From assembly GCA_905221605.1 (NCBI GenBank), contig CAJNDS010000158.1, forward strand, positions 348,676 to 412,675: a DNA stretch of 64,000 nt. Direction: 5' to 3'. Made by a program: the position numbers and the translations under genes. Position 1 is the first letter of the stretch; each line of letters begins with the position of its first letter. The DNA comes from Symbiodinium natans (taxonomy: Eukaryota; Sar; Dinophyceae; Suessiales; Symbiodiniaceae). The notes under the pieces are model-generated. The model made no database searches and was not told the DNA's origin. It worked only from the letters and a program-made list of their open reading frames with translations. Shown here piece after piece: positions 39,896 to 50,808 of the stretch.

Positions 39896-42800
39896 ATGCC
39901 GGCCATGTCCAAGATCGCCACGGCAGCTGCAGGCGCAGCCGCCCTCACCGCAGCCTCGGCCTTCGTGGCACCGACGGCGGCGCCGGCGCGAACAGCCCAG
40001 GGAAGTGCCCTGCGCGGAGAGCGTCGCTCGAGCTCGGTGTCCAGCTTGGGCTTGAGCGGCCTGAGCCTGGGTGCAGTCGGTCTGGCGGCCGTTCTTGCGC
40101 CCCCCTCCTCCAAGCCGGCCAGCAAGAGTGTGGCGGTCAAGGCCTACGACGCATCAGGAGAGATCGGAGCCTGCGACCCCTTGCTGTTCTGGGATCCGAT
40201 TGGCTACTGCACGGAAGGCTGCACCAAGGAGGACTTTGACCGCCGCCGTGCCGTGGAGCTGAAGCATGGCCGTCTCTGTATGGTTGCAACCATCGGCATG
40301 GTGTGGCCTGACATTTTTGGCAAGTTCGATGGCTACCTCTCGCCCTCGCAGAACCTGAAGTTTTCGGATGTGCCGTCCGGAATTGCAGCAGTCAGCAAGG
40401 TTCCCCTGGAGGGCTGGCTTCAGATCTTGCTGGTGGCGGGCCTTATTGAGACGCAGCTCTTCAAGGATCAGTCCTTCGGAGGCTTCGCCTACGGTAAGTA
40501 TGGTGCCGAGCCGGGCAACTTTGGCACGGGCTACTGGGGAAGGAAGATCCAAGACCCCGCTGAGCGCAGGCTTAAGCTGACCACCGAGCTGAACAACGGG
40601 CGTCTGGCAATGATTGCGATGGCTGGTATGCTCATCCAGAACGGCCTCACTGGGCAGTCCCCGATCGAGCAGCTGCAGGCTGGCCACTACTCGCCCTTCA
40701 ACGATGGCCAGGGCTTCTTCGCCTTCGACCCGTCCCAGGAGCTTGGTGCCTGCCCTCCTCTGGGCTACTGGGACCCCTTTGGCATGATGGCTTTCCAGGA
40801 TGAGGAGAAGTTCCGCCGCAACCGTGAGCTGGAGCTCAAGCACGGAAGGATCTGCATGGCCGCCACCATCGGCATGATCGTGCCTGACCTCTTTGGCCGC
40901 TTCGGTGGCTACCTCTCGCCCAGCGCAGGCCTGAAGTTCTCCGACATCCCGTGCACCATTGAGGCCATCTACAAGGTCCCCACCTTCGGCTGGCTGCAGA
41001 TCTTTGCTCTGGCCGGTGCCATTGAGGCAAAGAACCAGGCCTTCCCAGAGAACTATGGCTACCCTCCCTTCTGGGGCCGGATCAACACCCTCGAGCCCGA
41101 GGAGAAGCAGAAGAAGCTGCTGGCTGAGATCAACAACGGCCGCCTGGCCATGGTTGCCATGGCTGCCATTGTGGCGCAGAACGGGGCCACGGGCCAGTCC
41201 CTCGTGGAGCAGTTCACCACCGGCAACCTGAATCCCTTCGTGGGCGGCTATGCCCAGCGCGAGGCGAGTGACCGCGTGGCTTTGAGGGCCGAGTTCGGCT
41301 CTGGTGCCGGCAAGTCCACGGCCCTCCCTTGGGATCCCATCCCTGAGGGCCTCACCAACGACATCTTCAACCAGACCTACGTGGGCGACGTGGGCTTTGA
41401 CCCTGCAGGCCCTCGGATGCCCTACTTCATCCTACTTCGAAGCTGCTGCCACCTGCGAACTAACCTACCAACACAAATCTACAAGCTGCTCCCTTCCCCG
41501 CATTCCCCCTACTCTCGCTCTGCCCCCCCCTGAGGCTTCGCCAAGAACCAGCGCCTGCTGCCCTGGTACCGTGAGGCCGAGCTGGCGCACGGCCGCGTTT
41601 GCATGCTGGCAGTCTTGGGCTACACGGCGCCTCAGAGGAAGCAGAGATGGAACCCCCAGGGCTTCTTGTTTCCTTTTCTGTGGCTCTTTGAGAAGACGTG
41701 AGTCTCGACTCCCAGGTGCAGACCGCCGGTGCCAAGTTCGAGCCGTTCATCACCCGCTACCCGACGGACTCGGCCGATCCCCTGAAGGCTGCCACCCAGG
41801 CGCCTGTGATCTTCAACACAAGACCGAGGAGGGCGGAAGAAGCTCGATTAGTTGGGGGCGGCATGCCTGCTACAATACGGGAGCGGCTACATGCGGAGTA
41901 GGAATGACAACGAGCCTGAACGAATAAACAGGCTGATGTATATCCACATGCACAGGCTGCATGACGCCAGGTGCCCATCATTGGCTGGCTTCAGATCATC
42001 GTCGTGATTGCCCTGTCCGAGTTGTGGCGCTACGAGAACGTCTCTTGGCCGTGCATGTGAGGAGTTCTCCGAGCATGGCTTGGAAGCAATTCTTTCGAAA
42101 GCGCATAGGTTAGTCCACACTCTGAGGCAGCTGAGAGAGTGCCCCCCCCCCCCCCCACTTCGTGAGTGCCACAACGCTAGACCCTAAACCCTAAACCCTA
42201 AATCCTAAACCCTAAACCCTAAACCCTAAACCCCGAGGTCATCAGCAAGTACGACCAGGGAGTCCAGCCCGGAGACCTCGGCTGGAACCCCACGGCCCCC
42301 GTGGGCAGCCCCCGCCCCAAGTGGCTCCTGGGCTCGGAACTGTTCTTATCAAGATGATTATTATTATCATTTTTTTTATTGTTCTTGTTATGATTTGGTA
42401 TTTATAATTATTATGATTATTATTGTCAGGATTATCATTCAAAATATTTCCTAAACCCCCCCAACTCCCTCTTGGCAGCCGGCAAACGAGCATAATGCCC
42501 ATGTTGTTGAGTGCAACCCCCTACTGCGTGGGATTGTTGTCAAGTCCCCCCCCCCCCCCCCCACCGTTTGTGGGTAAGAGAGCCGTCAGCAAAATGTTGC
42601 CGAGTACGCGCCGGTTTGCCCCCGCTTCGTGCCAAGGTTCGGCCCGACCTTCACCGCCGCCTACCAGCCAGAGGCCCAAAACCCCCCAAGCACAACCCTC
42701 AGCAAGCAGGAGTTCGAGGTTTTCAAGGATGCTTTTTGGAATGGTATTCTTTGGGGGGGTTGTATGATGGGCTGCTTTCTAAACCTGCCTCCTGCCTTGC

Positions 42801-43131
42801 AGGAGTGGAACAACATGAAGCTCCGTGAGATCAAGCACTGCCGCCTCGCCATGGTGGGCTTCTTCTTCATGGTCCTCCGGAATGCCTCCACAGGTGCTTG
42901 AAAGCGCTTTCATAACTTTAATATACTTTAATACTTAGTCTTCTTTAACATTTTCTGTGCAACATTTCCCCAAGCCCCCAAATTTCCCCCCCAAAACCCC
43001 CCCTCCCCTCCCAAAAACACCCGGGTTGAGCGTGCCGCTCGCTGTGAGGCGAGGGGCCCTCCCTGCTCCCGAACCTGGCCGCGGCCGAGTTCCAGTCTTC
43101 CGTTGGTGACTTCATCCCCAGGGACATCTGA
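39896..43131 (+). CDS. chlorophyll a-c binding light-harvesting polyprotein (three LHC domains, eight exons)
   Basis: Thylakoid antenna protein made as a polyprotein. Exons: 39896-41408, 41535-41626, 41716-41805, 41971-42039, 42238-42320, 42637-42718, 42803-42893 and 43049-43131, giving 700 codons plus TGA with every junction in frame. The N terminus is a bipartite plastid presequence: a hydrophobic signal, the FVAP motif, a Ser/Arg-rich part and a second hydrophobic stretch. Domain 1 (about 86-280) has ELKHGRLCM and ELNNGRLAM helices. Domain 2 (about 281-485) has ELKHGRICM and EINNGRLAM. Domain 3 (about 495-700) has AELAHGRVCM, the helix-B VPIIGWLQII and EIKHCRLAM, where Cys replaces the usual Gly/Asn. 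Domains 1 and 2 lie in one exon; all seven introns fall in domain 3. Introns 1-2 are GC-AG and the others GT-AG, and each acceptor is AG followed by G. Mature units are presumably released by cleavage between domains. Confidence 0.93.
42040..42237 (+). other. intron 4 of the light-harvesting gene, with telomeric repeat at the acceptor
   Basis: 198-bp GT-AG intron between exons ending GAGAAC and starting GTCATC. It contains a 15-C run (42142-42156), and its last ~60 bp are (CCCTAAA)n running directly into the acceptor CCCCGAG. The array thus takes the place of the polypyrimidine tract. Confidence 0.85.
42178..42232 (-). repeat. telomeric array (CCCTAAA)n inside an intron
   Basis: About seven and a half CCCTAAA copies (one with T for C), ending five bases before the splice acceptor of intron 4. 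Confidence 0.95.
42321..42636 (+). other. intron 5 of the light-harvesting gene
   Basis: 316-bp GT-AG intron. It holds an AT-rich stretch (about 42345-42440) and a 17-C run (42546-42562). The phase-2 junction AA|G joins to give Lys. Confidence 0.85.
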
Positions 43132-43456
43132 GCCTCCCCAAAAAAAGAAACCCCGGAGAGGGCGGTTTAATTGGCAGAGTTCGTGATAGTGCCTGACAGA
43201 TAGTGTCAGGCAAGTTTTTGCCTTTTGGCCAAACATATGCACAACCGGAGCCGGCAAAGGCCTTGTGCTTGCAAAAGCAGCTGCAGACTGCATTGTTCTG
43301 ACGCCAACGGCTTGCTGAGGTCTGAAAGTTGAGTAGAGCATAAACGACTCTTTGCCAACAGGTGCGGGCTTGCGTTTCGTCGTGCGAGTCGGGCACCTGG
43401 ATCATGTGACGCAAGTGTGGAGGATGCAGACATGCACAGGCAAGCACGGCCCGCAA

Positions 43457-43805
43457 ATGCCAAGAGGTACCATTGCCGTCCTGATCGATGGTGAGAATAT
43501 CTCGCCCTCCTCACTGGGGCCTTTGATGCAGGCAGCTTCCGAAAAAGCCGAAGCGCAGAAAGGTCCCTGAGGCCCCAGAATGTTTCTGCAAAGCCCACTC
43601 CTCGAGACTTCCCGAGGCAGCTCGGTCAGCTGGTGAGATCCAGTACAGCCGGGCCTCCCAAAAGCCGAGCAAGTCCTCATACAGAAAGAGACTTTCACGG
43701 ATTTCACCAGGGGGGGGGGATGCCATAAACATCCACAAACCAAGGCCGAATCTACCTCAACGAGCACAAGGCGTGAGCACAAAATGTCGCATTCTCTCTC
43801 TCTCG

Positions 43806-43840
<35 letters not shown>

Positions 43841-45660
43841 ATTTTTTTTTTTCTCTTTCTCTCTCTCTCTCTCTCTTTGCCCGATAGCCTCTTCAGACAT
43901 GCCGTCTCAGAGGCTTCGCTTTTCAATGACCGGCTCTCAGAGCAAGGCTGGGCCAGAATGGGCCGAACCCTGCACGCCAGGGGGCGCTGCGCTTTCGGCG
44001 GCTTTCAGGGACTTGGGGCCCCAACGAGGGCAGAACGATCTTCTGCTCTGTCAGGAATCGAGGCAGTTGTGGTGCCGCAGCTGTCCTCGGGGCTGAAGGA
44101 GAGCAGGGGCCACGGTCAGATTGGAGTTGCGGGAGAGGGCGCATGAAGTGCTTGAGGTGGCGTGGCTCTGCGACAGCCAGAAGCGAACAGAGGATTGGAA
44201 TGCGTCACATGGATGCCAGGACCCATCAGACATCATGCTGGCCCTAGATGCCGTCGAGGAATGCTTGAAAGGCGGGGTCTGGCTTGGATGAAATGATTAG
44301 ACATCTTTAAACATCTTTTCGGAGTGGGAGTGCTCATGGTACTTGTAGCTCCCATCATGGCGGCGCTTTTCTCTAGATGGACATCATGGGCCATGCAGGT
44401 ACTGCTTCTGCCATCGCAGTGGCCTCGGAGGCGGGAACATGCAGCAACCTTCCCGCAGCTAATATAGGGGTCGGAAGAATTGCGAGAAGCATTCCCTGGT
44501 CCCGTTGTAACTATACTCTAACAAAGCCCCCCAAAACACTGTCCTAACTTCTGAAGGCCCCTAGATCACCCGCACTGAGCGCCTGGGCACATCGCGTACC
44601 ACTGGGTCGGGTCGTCGAGTGCATGGGGTCACCGTGCAGGATGTGGACTTTGCCCTCGTGTTGAGGAAGGCCGCTTGACGGCACACGCGTTAGGGTGTGG
44701 TTCCGACATCGAACATCACAGCCACGCAGAGTTTTGATTCCCCAGCCTTCTTCCCTCGCTTCGCTCGTTTTGGCTTTGCCTGGATCCGTCAGGTTCGTGA
44801 GCTCGGTCGGCGCTCATTTGCGGTAACTCCCCTGAGAGCGCCCTCGCGGTCCGGGCTCCCGGACAAGTTGCTGGAGCCAGCTGGAACATGACTCAATGAC
44901 CCCCCCCGGCATTTATCGCCATGCATTGCCCCAAACTTGCTCAGATTCATTCATTCGATTCATGCGCAGTTTTGTTTAATTTGAGGTCCCAAGAGCTTCT
45001 CCGCTCGGCCGCGGACGGGCTCCTGTTCTTCGGGGACCACCCGGCGATCAGCAAGGTCCTTCACTCGCTTTTCTTGGAGCTGGGGGGAGCTTCGGCGGGA
45101 CCTCAGAGGCAGCTCTGAGAGTGTTTCTCAGGTGGCCGAGCATCTGGACACCTCGCGCCTCGACTCCGACGTTGAGTTTTCGGAGGCCCCCGAACGAACC
45201 CTGAAGATCCCTGAGCTCAGCGCCCGCAAAAGACTGCAGAGGGTTCAGACTGAGAGGGCTTTTTTGCGGGCCCTGTGGATGTAGATCCTGGTGCGCGGGA
45301 CCTGCGGGACCTCTGCCAGGTTTCCTTGATCCCCCAGGCCTTGAACGAAGACCGGCGGAGGCCTTCCTTGAAGGGGCGTGATGCAGAAGTGTCTTTCTTT
45401 TTTTTTTTTTTTTAATTTTTTGGGCCGGTGCGTAGCTGCGCAAGCAAGCATTCGTAAGACCCCTGGCCAGCTTTGGCAAAGCGACTGCAAGAGGCTTGAG
45501 ATCTGATCTTAAGGAAGATTTACATGTAGACGAACTCTCTAGGAAGATGGAGCAGCTCGAGCAGCTTTTGCAGGAACTCGGCTACCTGCCCGAAGCCCGG
45601 ATGTTTTGGGATTGTCTCTGGCAATTTTGGAGGTTTCTCGGACTGCGGTTCACCTGATCT
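43457..45660 (+). CDS. NYN-domain putative ribonuclease, multi-exon (partial model)
   Basis: NYN (LabA/PIN-like) domains are metal-dependent RNases. Starting at ATG 43457, the first exon (to about 43562, before GTCCCTGAG) encodes TIAVLIDGENISPSSL with the first acidic residue of the NYN motif. An exon at about 44115-44285 encodes DPSDIMLALDAVEECLKGG, matching the second acidic motif. About 44632-44672 encodes QDVDFALVLRKA, matching the third (family SDxDF). About 44776-44830 encodes VRELGRRSFAV. About 44990-45115 encodes LLRSAADGLLFFGD, the usual end of the domain. Downstream pieces at about 45132-45235 and 45525-45655 (charged, with a KMEQLEQLLQEL coiled coil) may form the C terminus. It follows the light-harvesting gene by 325 bp on the same strand. 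Exon edges are approximate, and the C-terminal exons could belong to another gene. Confidence 0.6.
43790..43880. repeat. TC / TCTG microsatellite in a putative intron
   Basis: (TC)n, (TCTG)n, a T run and (TC)n in succession, between the first and second NYN exons. Confidence 0.95.
45396..45420. repeat. poly-T run
   Basis: About 18 consecutive T, then AATTTTTT. It lies within a probable intron. Confidence 0.9.
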
Positions 45661-45918
45661 CTGGTCCTTTACAGGCCCAAGCCGCCCCAGCAGGGCCTTT
45701 GCCTCAGAGATCAGATGGGCGCTCAAAGGTGGCGAGCACAAGTGCAACAGCAACACGCACTCCCAAGTCGTGCGAGAGGTGTAATGGTGGCAGCGCTGGC
45801 CAAGTTCTTCCATGCAAATCAGCCGCGGGCCTGGTCAAACAGGCAGCCCCAACAAAGGTGTGTACTATGTGTGCGTGTACGCTATATAAAAAACTCATAT
45901 ACATGCTTATACTCTTGA

Positions 45919-45949
<31 letters not shown>

Positions 45950-46871
45950 AGATATATAGATACTCTCTGGTATGTGGTATGTGCGATATTTTCCTGGCCT
46001 ATGGCACGTCTTTTTTCTCGTATACTTGTTTCTGTGGGAAGCCGAGGCTTGGTCGGCTCACGGTCCGGCCCCTGCACGAGGGCCTCACACAGGCGCCCCC
46101 GTCTCTTCAAAAGCTGTCGCCACCCAAAAAGGCCCTGCGGTGTGACCCTTCAGGGTTTATCGGGTTCAGGGTTTAGGGTTTAGGGTTTAGGGTTTATCGG
46201 GTTTAGGGTTTATCGGGTTTAGGGTTTATCGGGTATAGGGTTTAGGGTTTAGGGTTTAGGGTTGAGAGGCCTTCTCTGCCCTGGAGAGGCCGCCGGCTGG
46301 AGGCGCACCCTGTGGTGGCACCCTTTCGAGATAGGGCCCAGTTTGGGACCGCTGTCAGGGTGGGCTCCGGATCCCAAGAACCTGGTCTTCCTGAAGCCTC
46401 CAGCTCAGGGACATTCAGGGACTCAGGGATGGAGGGCGATCTCCCCACATGGCCCGGCACCTCGCAGCACGAAGTTCGGATCCGTAGAGAACACACAGGT
46501 GGCAAGCAGCATCTAGTCGACGCAAGTCGCAAGTCGAAACGGAGCTCGCAGTGCGCAAGGGGCGCCTCTCACAACGAGGAGAGGATGCCCGGCGCCATGC
46601 TCGGGTGGTTGGTGGCCTTTCAGAGCCTGCCTCTGGCTTTGTGGGTGTGGATTGCCTGGAGGGGTCCTGCCACCAGCGTGCCTGGAATGCATCCAGTGTG
46701 GTGGTAGAGTCCCGTCTAGAAGTCATCAAAGAAGCCAGAAGGGAAGCCATGAAGCCAGGAAGCCATCTAGAGAGCGAGAAGTAGAACCCTTGCCGAAGCC
46801 ATCCGAAGCCCAAAGAGGCGTGGAATGCCTCGCAGCCGGGCATCTCACCGACTGCTTCGTCTGGTCCGGGT
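45661..46871. other. spacer between the NYN and PrsW-like genes
   Basis: No gene assigned. It contains a (TA/GATATA)n stretch at about 45917-45960 and a telomeric array at 46158-46263. Confidence 0.4.
46158..46263 (+). repeat. telomeric array with TTTATCGGG variants
   Basis: About 14 units, mixing TTTAGGG with recurrent GTTTATCGGGTTTAGGG units, i.e. a variant that has spread inside the array. Confidence 0.95.
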
Positions 46872-48270
46872 GTGGACGAAGCTTTCCTCAGAGCCTTCGC
46901 TGGGCATGTGGGCTTCATAAAGGGGGGGTTCCTGTCTGCCCTCAATTTACACAAAATACGGGTGAAATTGGATGAGCATACAGGCAAGCGTGGGCTGTCG
47001 CTTTGTGTCGTCATGGCAGGAACCTTGACTGGTGACAGTTGGGCGGTGGTGGTCGCTGTGCTGCTGCTGGCCGCGATGGGATTGCAGTGTGCTGTCGACG
47101 AAATGGGTCCAGGCGGCGTTGCGGTTTTTCTTGCGAGCGGAAGCCCAGTTCTTATACTGTTCCTGACGTGGCGACGTCTGGGAGACGGCGTGAAGCCGGG
47201 CTTTGTGGCCTCCATGTACTTGCACAGCACCATCTTGGGCGTAGCCCTGTCTCTGGTGGGGGAGCTTCTGGCCTCAAATCTCTGGAGCCGGACCTTCCCC
47301 AATTGCAATCTCGGGCTGGGAGGGTCATCACAGATGGTGATAAGCCCGATGACGGAGCGCTGTGAGGTTTTGGGCCTCGCTGCCTGGCTCTGCATCCCCG
47401 GGGTGTTTGAAGAGACCTTCAAGGTTGTGTGGGTCTTCTACCGACTGCGCCGCAGCCTGAAGGAGGTACCGGAAACATGCTGCTGCGGCGCTTGCTGGTC
47501 CGTGAGTAGCATGGACTGCGGCTGGTGGTTCAAGTTGGCCCCGACGCCCCAGCACGTGCTGCTGGCTGCCGTGGCTGCGGGGGCCGGCTTCGAGGCAGCG
47601 GAGAACCTGAACTACGGCCTGGCGACCGAGGTGACGTGGCTTCAGAACTTCAGACAAGACCGGGATGTTCAGGAGAGACGTCAGCGCGCAATACGTGTGA
47701 GCACATGTCGCCTGTTCCCAAAGAATCTGAGGACGTGGCACTTGCACTACCACTGGTGATCATGAGAGGCTTGTACCCTCTGCACATCTGCTGGACGGGG
47801 ATGATTGGAGTTGGCCTGGCTCGCCGCCTGTTCTTACCGCGAGACCAGAGCCCTTCTCTCTTGGCCATTCTGTGGCCGGCCGCTGTATGCAAGAGTCTGC
47901 GTTCTCAAGATTTCTGTGTAGTGTCTCGATTGGCCCAATCCTTGACAGCAAAGTGTACTTTAGACTTCAAGACGCAGGCAGTTCTCCTTCATGGCCTGAA
48001 CGACTACTGCGCCATCCTCATTCAGACCTTCGGCACGGAAGGACACTATCGCCACTGCGCCCAGGCAGCCTGCTTTGCTACCCACCCCATGCCCTTGAGA
48101 CCTGGATCGTACTGCCAAGTACGGAGGCCGTGGTGCTCGAGCTCTTCATCTGGACCATCAGCATCTCGCGTTTTGCGGTGGCCTCGGGCCTCCGGGTCAC
48201 CACTCCCAGGAGCCCGTCCCGTGAGGTTCATGTCAAGCGCATCCTGCATGTGCTGCATCTCGCTGCAGGA
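46872..48270 (+). CDS. PrsW-like intramembrane metalloprotease, multi-exon (partial model)
   Basis: Multi-pass membrane protease of the PrsW type. Exon 1 (46872 or Met at 47013 to about 47650-47690) has several hydrophobic segments, then PGVFEETFK (Glu180, Glu181, Lys184: the EExxK motif) and GAGFEAAENLNYG (Glu241, Glu244, Asn245: the FxxxEN motif). A second exon (about 47730-47884) encodes RGLYPLHICWTG with the conserved His. After a 93-bp GT-AG intron (47885-47977), exon 3 (from 47978) encodes VLLHGLND, the last His-containing motif. A frame at about 48118-48265 encodes another long hydrophobic helix. All four expected motif blocks are present in order. The exon 1-2 junction is unresolved: the frame changes between about 47650 and 47740. 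Confidence 0.65.
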
Positions 48271-49776
48271 GTTGCTGCTGCGCCCGGGCTGTGTGGGAAG
48301 CGCAGTTCCAGCAGCCATTGGTCGGGGAAGCGTTCGCTGCAAATCTCCAGAATCCCTTGCTGGACACGTAGAACACGTAGAAGGGGCCATTAGCAGTGGC
48401 GACAGTTGATGCTCGGAGAGCAGCTTGGACGCCGCTCATGAGCTGTCATTAAGATGATTCGCTCAAAGGAGAGTCGGTGCACTACAATCAGATCCAGGCA
48501 ACCCACGGGCTATCCCGGAAACCTGAGCAGGAGGAGGGGTCAAAGTGTGAGCCAAAGCAGCTCCGGCCCCTCACCGAGATCTTCGGGCCTTTGGGCCTTT
48601 GGGCCTGTTCGCCGGTTATGGCGGTTTCATGTGGTTTCGCTTTCCTCTCCCCGCGGAGAAAGGAGATGCCCAGCCATGGAGAAGACTCGATGATAGACCC
48701 TAGGCACTACACCTCCCTAAGTGAGCCCTAGTAATCCCCCCTTTCAAGACCACTCAGCGCATCTTTTGTGGTGCCCAGGCACAGAGGTGAGGCAGGCCGC
48801 GGACCTGCCGTGACAGATACGCCCCGGGAGGCGGGGTGAGACTGCGAGAGCCCTTCGTTCCCAGTGTGAACATAATACGGGGGGTTTCCGAAAATAGGGG
48901 GACCTGGAGCTCCAGATGTGAATGTAGCCTACTCCTTTTTCTGCTTTGCCTCCTCAAGGAGCGCAGGCTGAATTTTGGAGCTCCTCTGTTGAGATACTGT
49001 TGGACTCCCAAGCTGCGTGGAAGCTGCAGTCTCCAGCGCGCCCTGTGCAGGCCAGGAAGGAGGGCCCTTTCTTGACATCCATCAGCCCAAGACCAAGCGC
49101 CATGACGTGCTGTGTGCCGCCTCTTTAAGCTGTTCCTCACTCTGCTCCCACGTCCTGCTGTGTGCTGTTGAGCCTTCAGGCGACAGCCTCGTGGAGCGAG
49201 TCCTGCTCCGATTTGGATACCTTCAGGCTGTGCTTCTTCAGCTCCCAATACATCAAGTTCCTTAGGTATAGGTATTGTCGCTATGATTGGTGCACAGGCT
49301 GGTGAGGAAAGCCGCGAGCAGGTGACGGAAGCGCCCGTCCTAGCTACTGCCAGAAAGAAGAAAGAGCCTAAGTGGAAGTAGCTGTGCTGGGTAGCATAAA
49401 AGCCCAGGCTATCCAGCTGTTCTGCGACCGCAACCAGAAGGAGCTTCAGAAATATGGCTTGCAGGCTGCGGCTTGGGGCATTGGGCGTCCACGCCACGCA
49501 TGGCAAACACCGCTGCTGTAGTATGCTGTCACCTTATATATGCAAGAAGCTTCAGTGCATCGAATGCCCCTCCTGCTAAACGTTCCTGCGCGTCACGAGC
49601 TGTCAGTGCAGCTGTAGATGAGCAGCTTGGCTACTGATTGCCGACTACCATCGACAGCCCTGTCTACATCCTTAGAGTCGTGCTCGTCGTACTTGCGATT
49701 TCTTGCGATACTTCGTATCTTGAAGTGCTGTCACTTCGCAGAGATCGTTCATTGGGGACTGCTGAACTGAGTCTGT
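48271..49776. other. unassigned region
   Basis: No gene assigned. A frame at about 48465-48720 has plausible protein-like composition and could be a further 3' exon, but it has no recognised motif. Confidence 0.3.
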
Positions 49777-50207
49777 GTGCGCCGTCCTGAGACAAGCTTC
49801 GTAAGAACGGTCTCAGACGCCGCTCTCGGTGAGAATGTCCTGGCGTTCAGGCCGCACAGCAACAGCTTCCTGACGCCCGTGAAAGTCTGCACCAGATCTT
49901 CACGGAACCAAATCGGCTGCAGGCGATGTGCTCAGGATGTGCGCCGTCATAAGTTGCAGCAAGGAATGATGCACTCTGAGCATCTCAGAGCCGGGGAGGT
50001 CTGGCGCAGGGCTGCCGATGACGTCAAGGTCCGGAGTCGGCTCAAGGAGTCTTTGGCGCTACTTGGGGGAGATTCGCTTTCGAAAGTCCTGAGAGCAGGA
50101 CGTTGGCGAGATCCGGCATGCCGGGGCCCCGAGCTTTTCTTATCAACGAAGAGAGCACGCATGATGAACATGATGAACATCATGAACAATCCTGCCAGCA
50201 GAAGCCG

Positions 50208-50238
<31 letters not shown>

Positions 50239-50808
50239 CCCCCGCCCATCCTGCGCCTCTCAGAGGCGGGCGCGCCGCGGCCGCAGCTGCTGGAGGCCAT
50301 GCGCCGGCTTCTCCGGCTCCGGGCGCCGAGGCGATGCGGAATACGGGGTGCCAAAAACAAAAAGCTCCCGGAGGGTGCCTTGCACTCAAATTGGGGCCCT
50401 GTGTTATCGCAAGATGCTGAACATTCCTCCCGCGTGGCGCAGACGGCATGCAGCAGAGAGAACAGCCGATCTGTGGCAGGGAGGAGCTTCCCCGCATCTA
50501 TGCTGCGCACGTGGCGCGGTGTTTGCAGCACCTTACCCGCGCCTTGGCCGTTGGTCTCAGAGTCAAGAATGGATCTGATATCTCCTGCCAAGCCCTGTAA
50601 GGCAACGACCCGAGCAACCGAAGGTAGTCGGCTTGGAGGAGACCCGATGCGAATGGCCACAGATGCCATGGATGCCTCAGCATGCAGCAGTATGCCCTGT
50701 CGTTTCTCAGACTTCGCCCAGCCCACGCATGCCAACGCAGCCGCAAGCCCCCCCCTTGGGACGGGAGACGGCAAGGCCGGAGCACACGTAGTGACTCTGA
50801 GAAGCTGA
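49777..50808 (+). CDS. possible hypothetical protein (uncertain)
   Basis: A 343-codon frame interrupted by a Pro run from a 30-C tract (50208-50237). The N-terminal half has some protein-like character (LKESLALLGGDSLSKVLRAG), but the opposite strand is also open for 301 codons, so this may be GC-rich chance. No family recognised. Confidence 0.2.
50208..50237. repeat. poly-C run
   Basis: Thirty consecutive C, followed by interrupted C-rich sequence to about 50248. Confidence 0.98.

Noticed and set aside
40154-40843. 229-codon minus-strand ORF
   Set aside because: Shadow of the light-harvesting exon, whose plus-strand product is unmistakable.
42629-42901. Independent 90-codon gene
   Set aside because: It is exons 6 and 7 of the light-harvesting gene plus an 84-bp in-frame intron.
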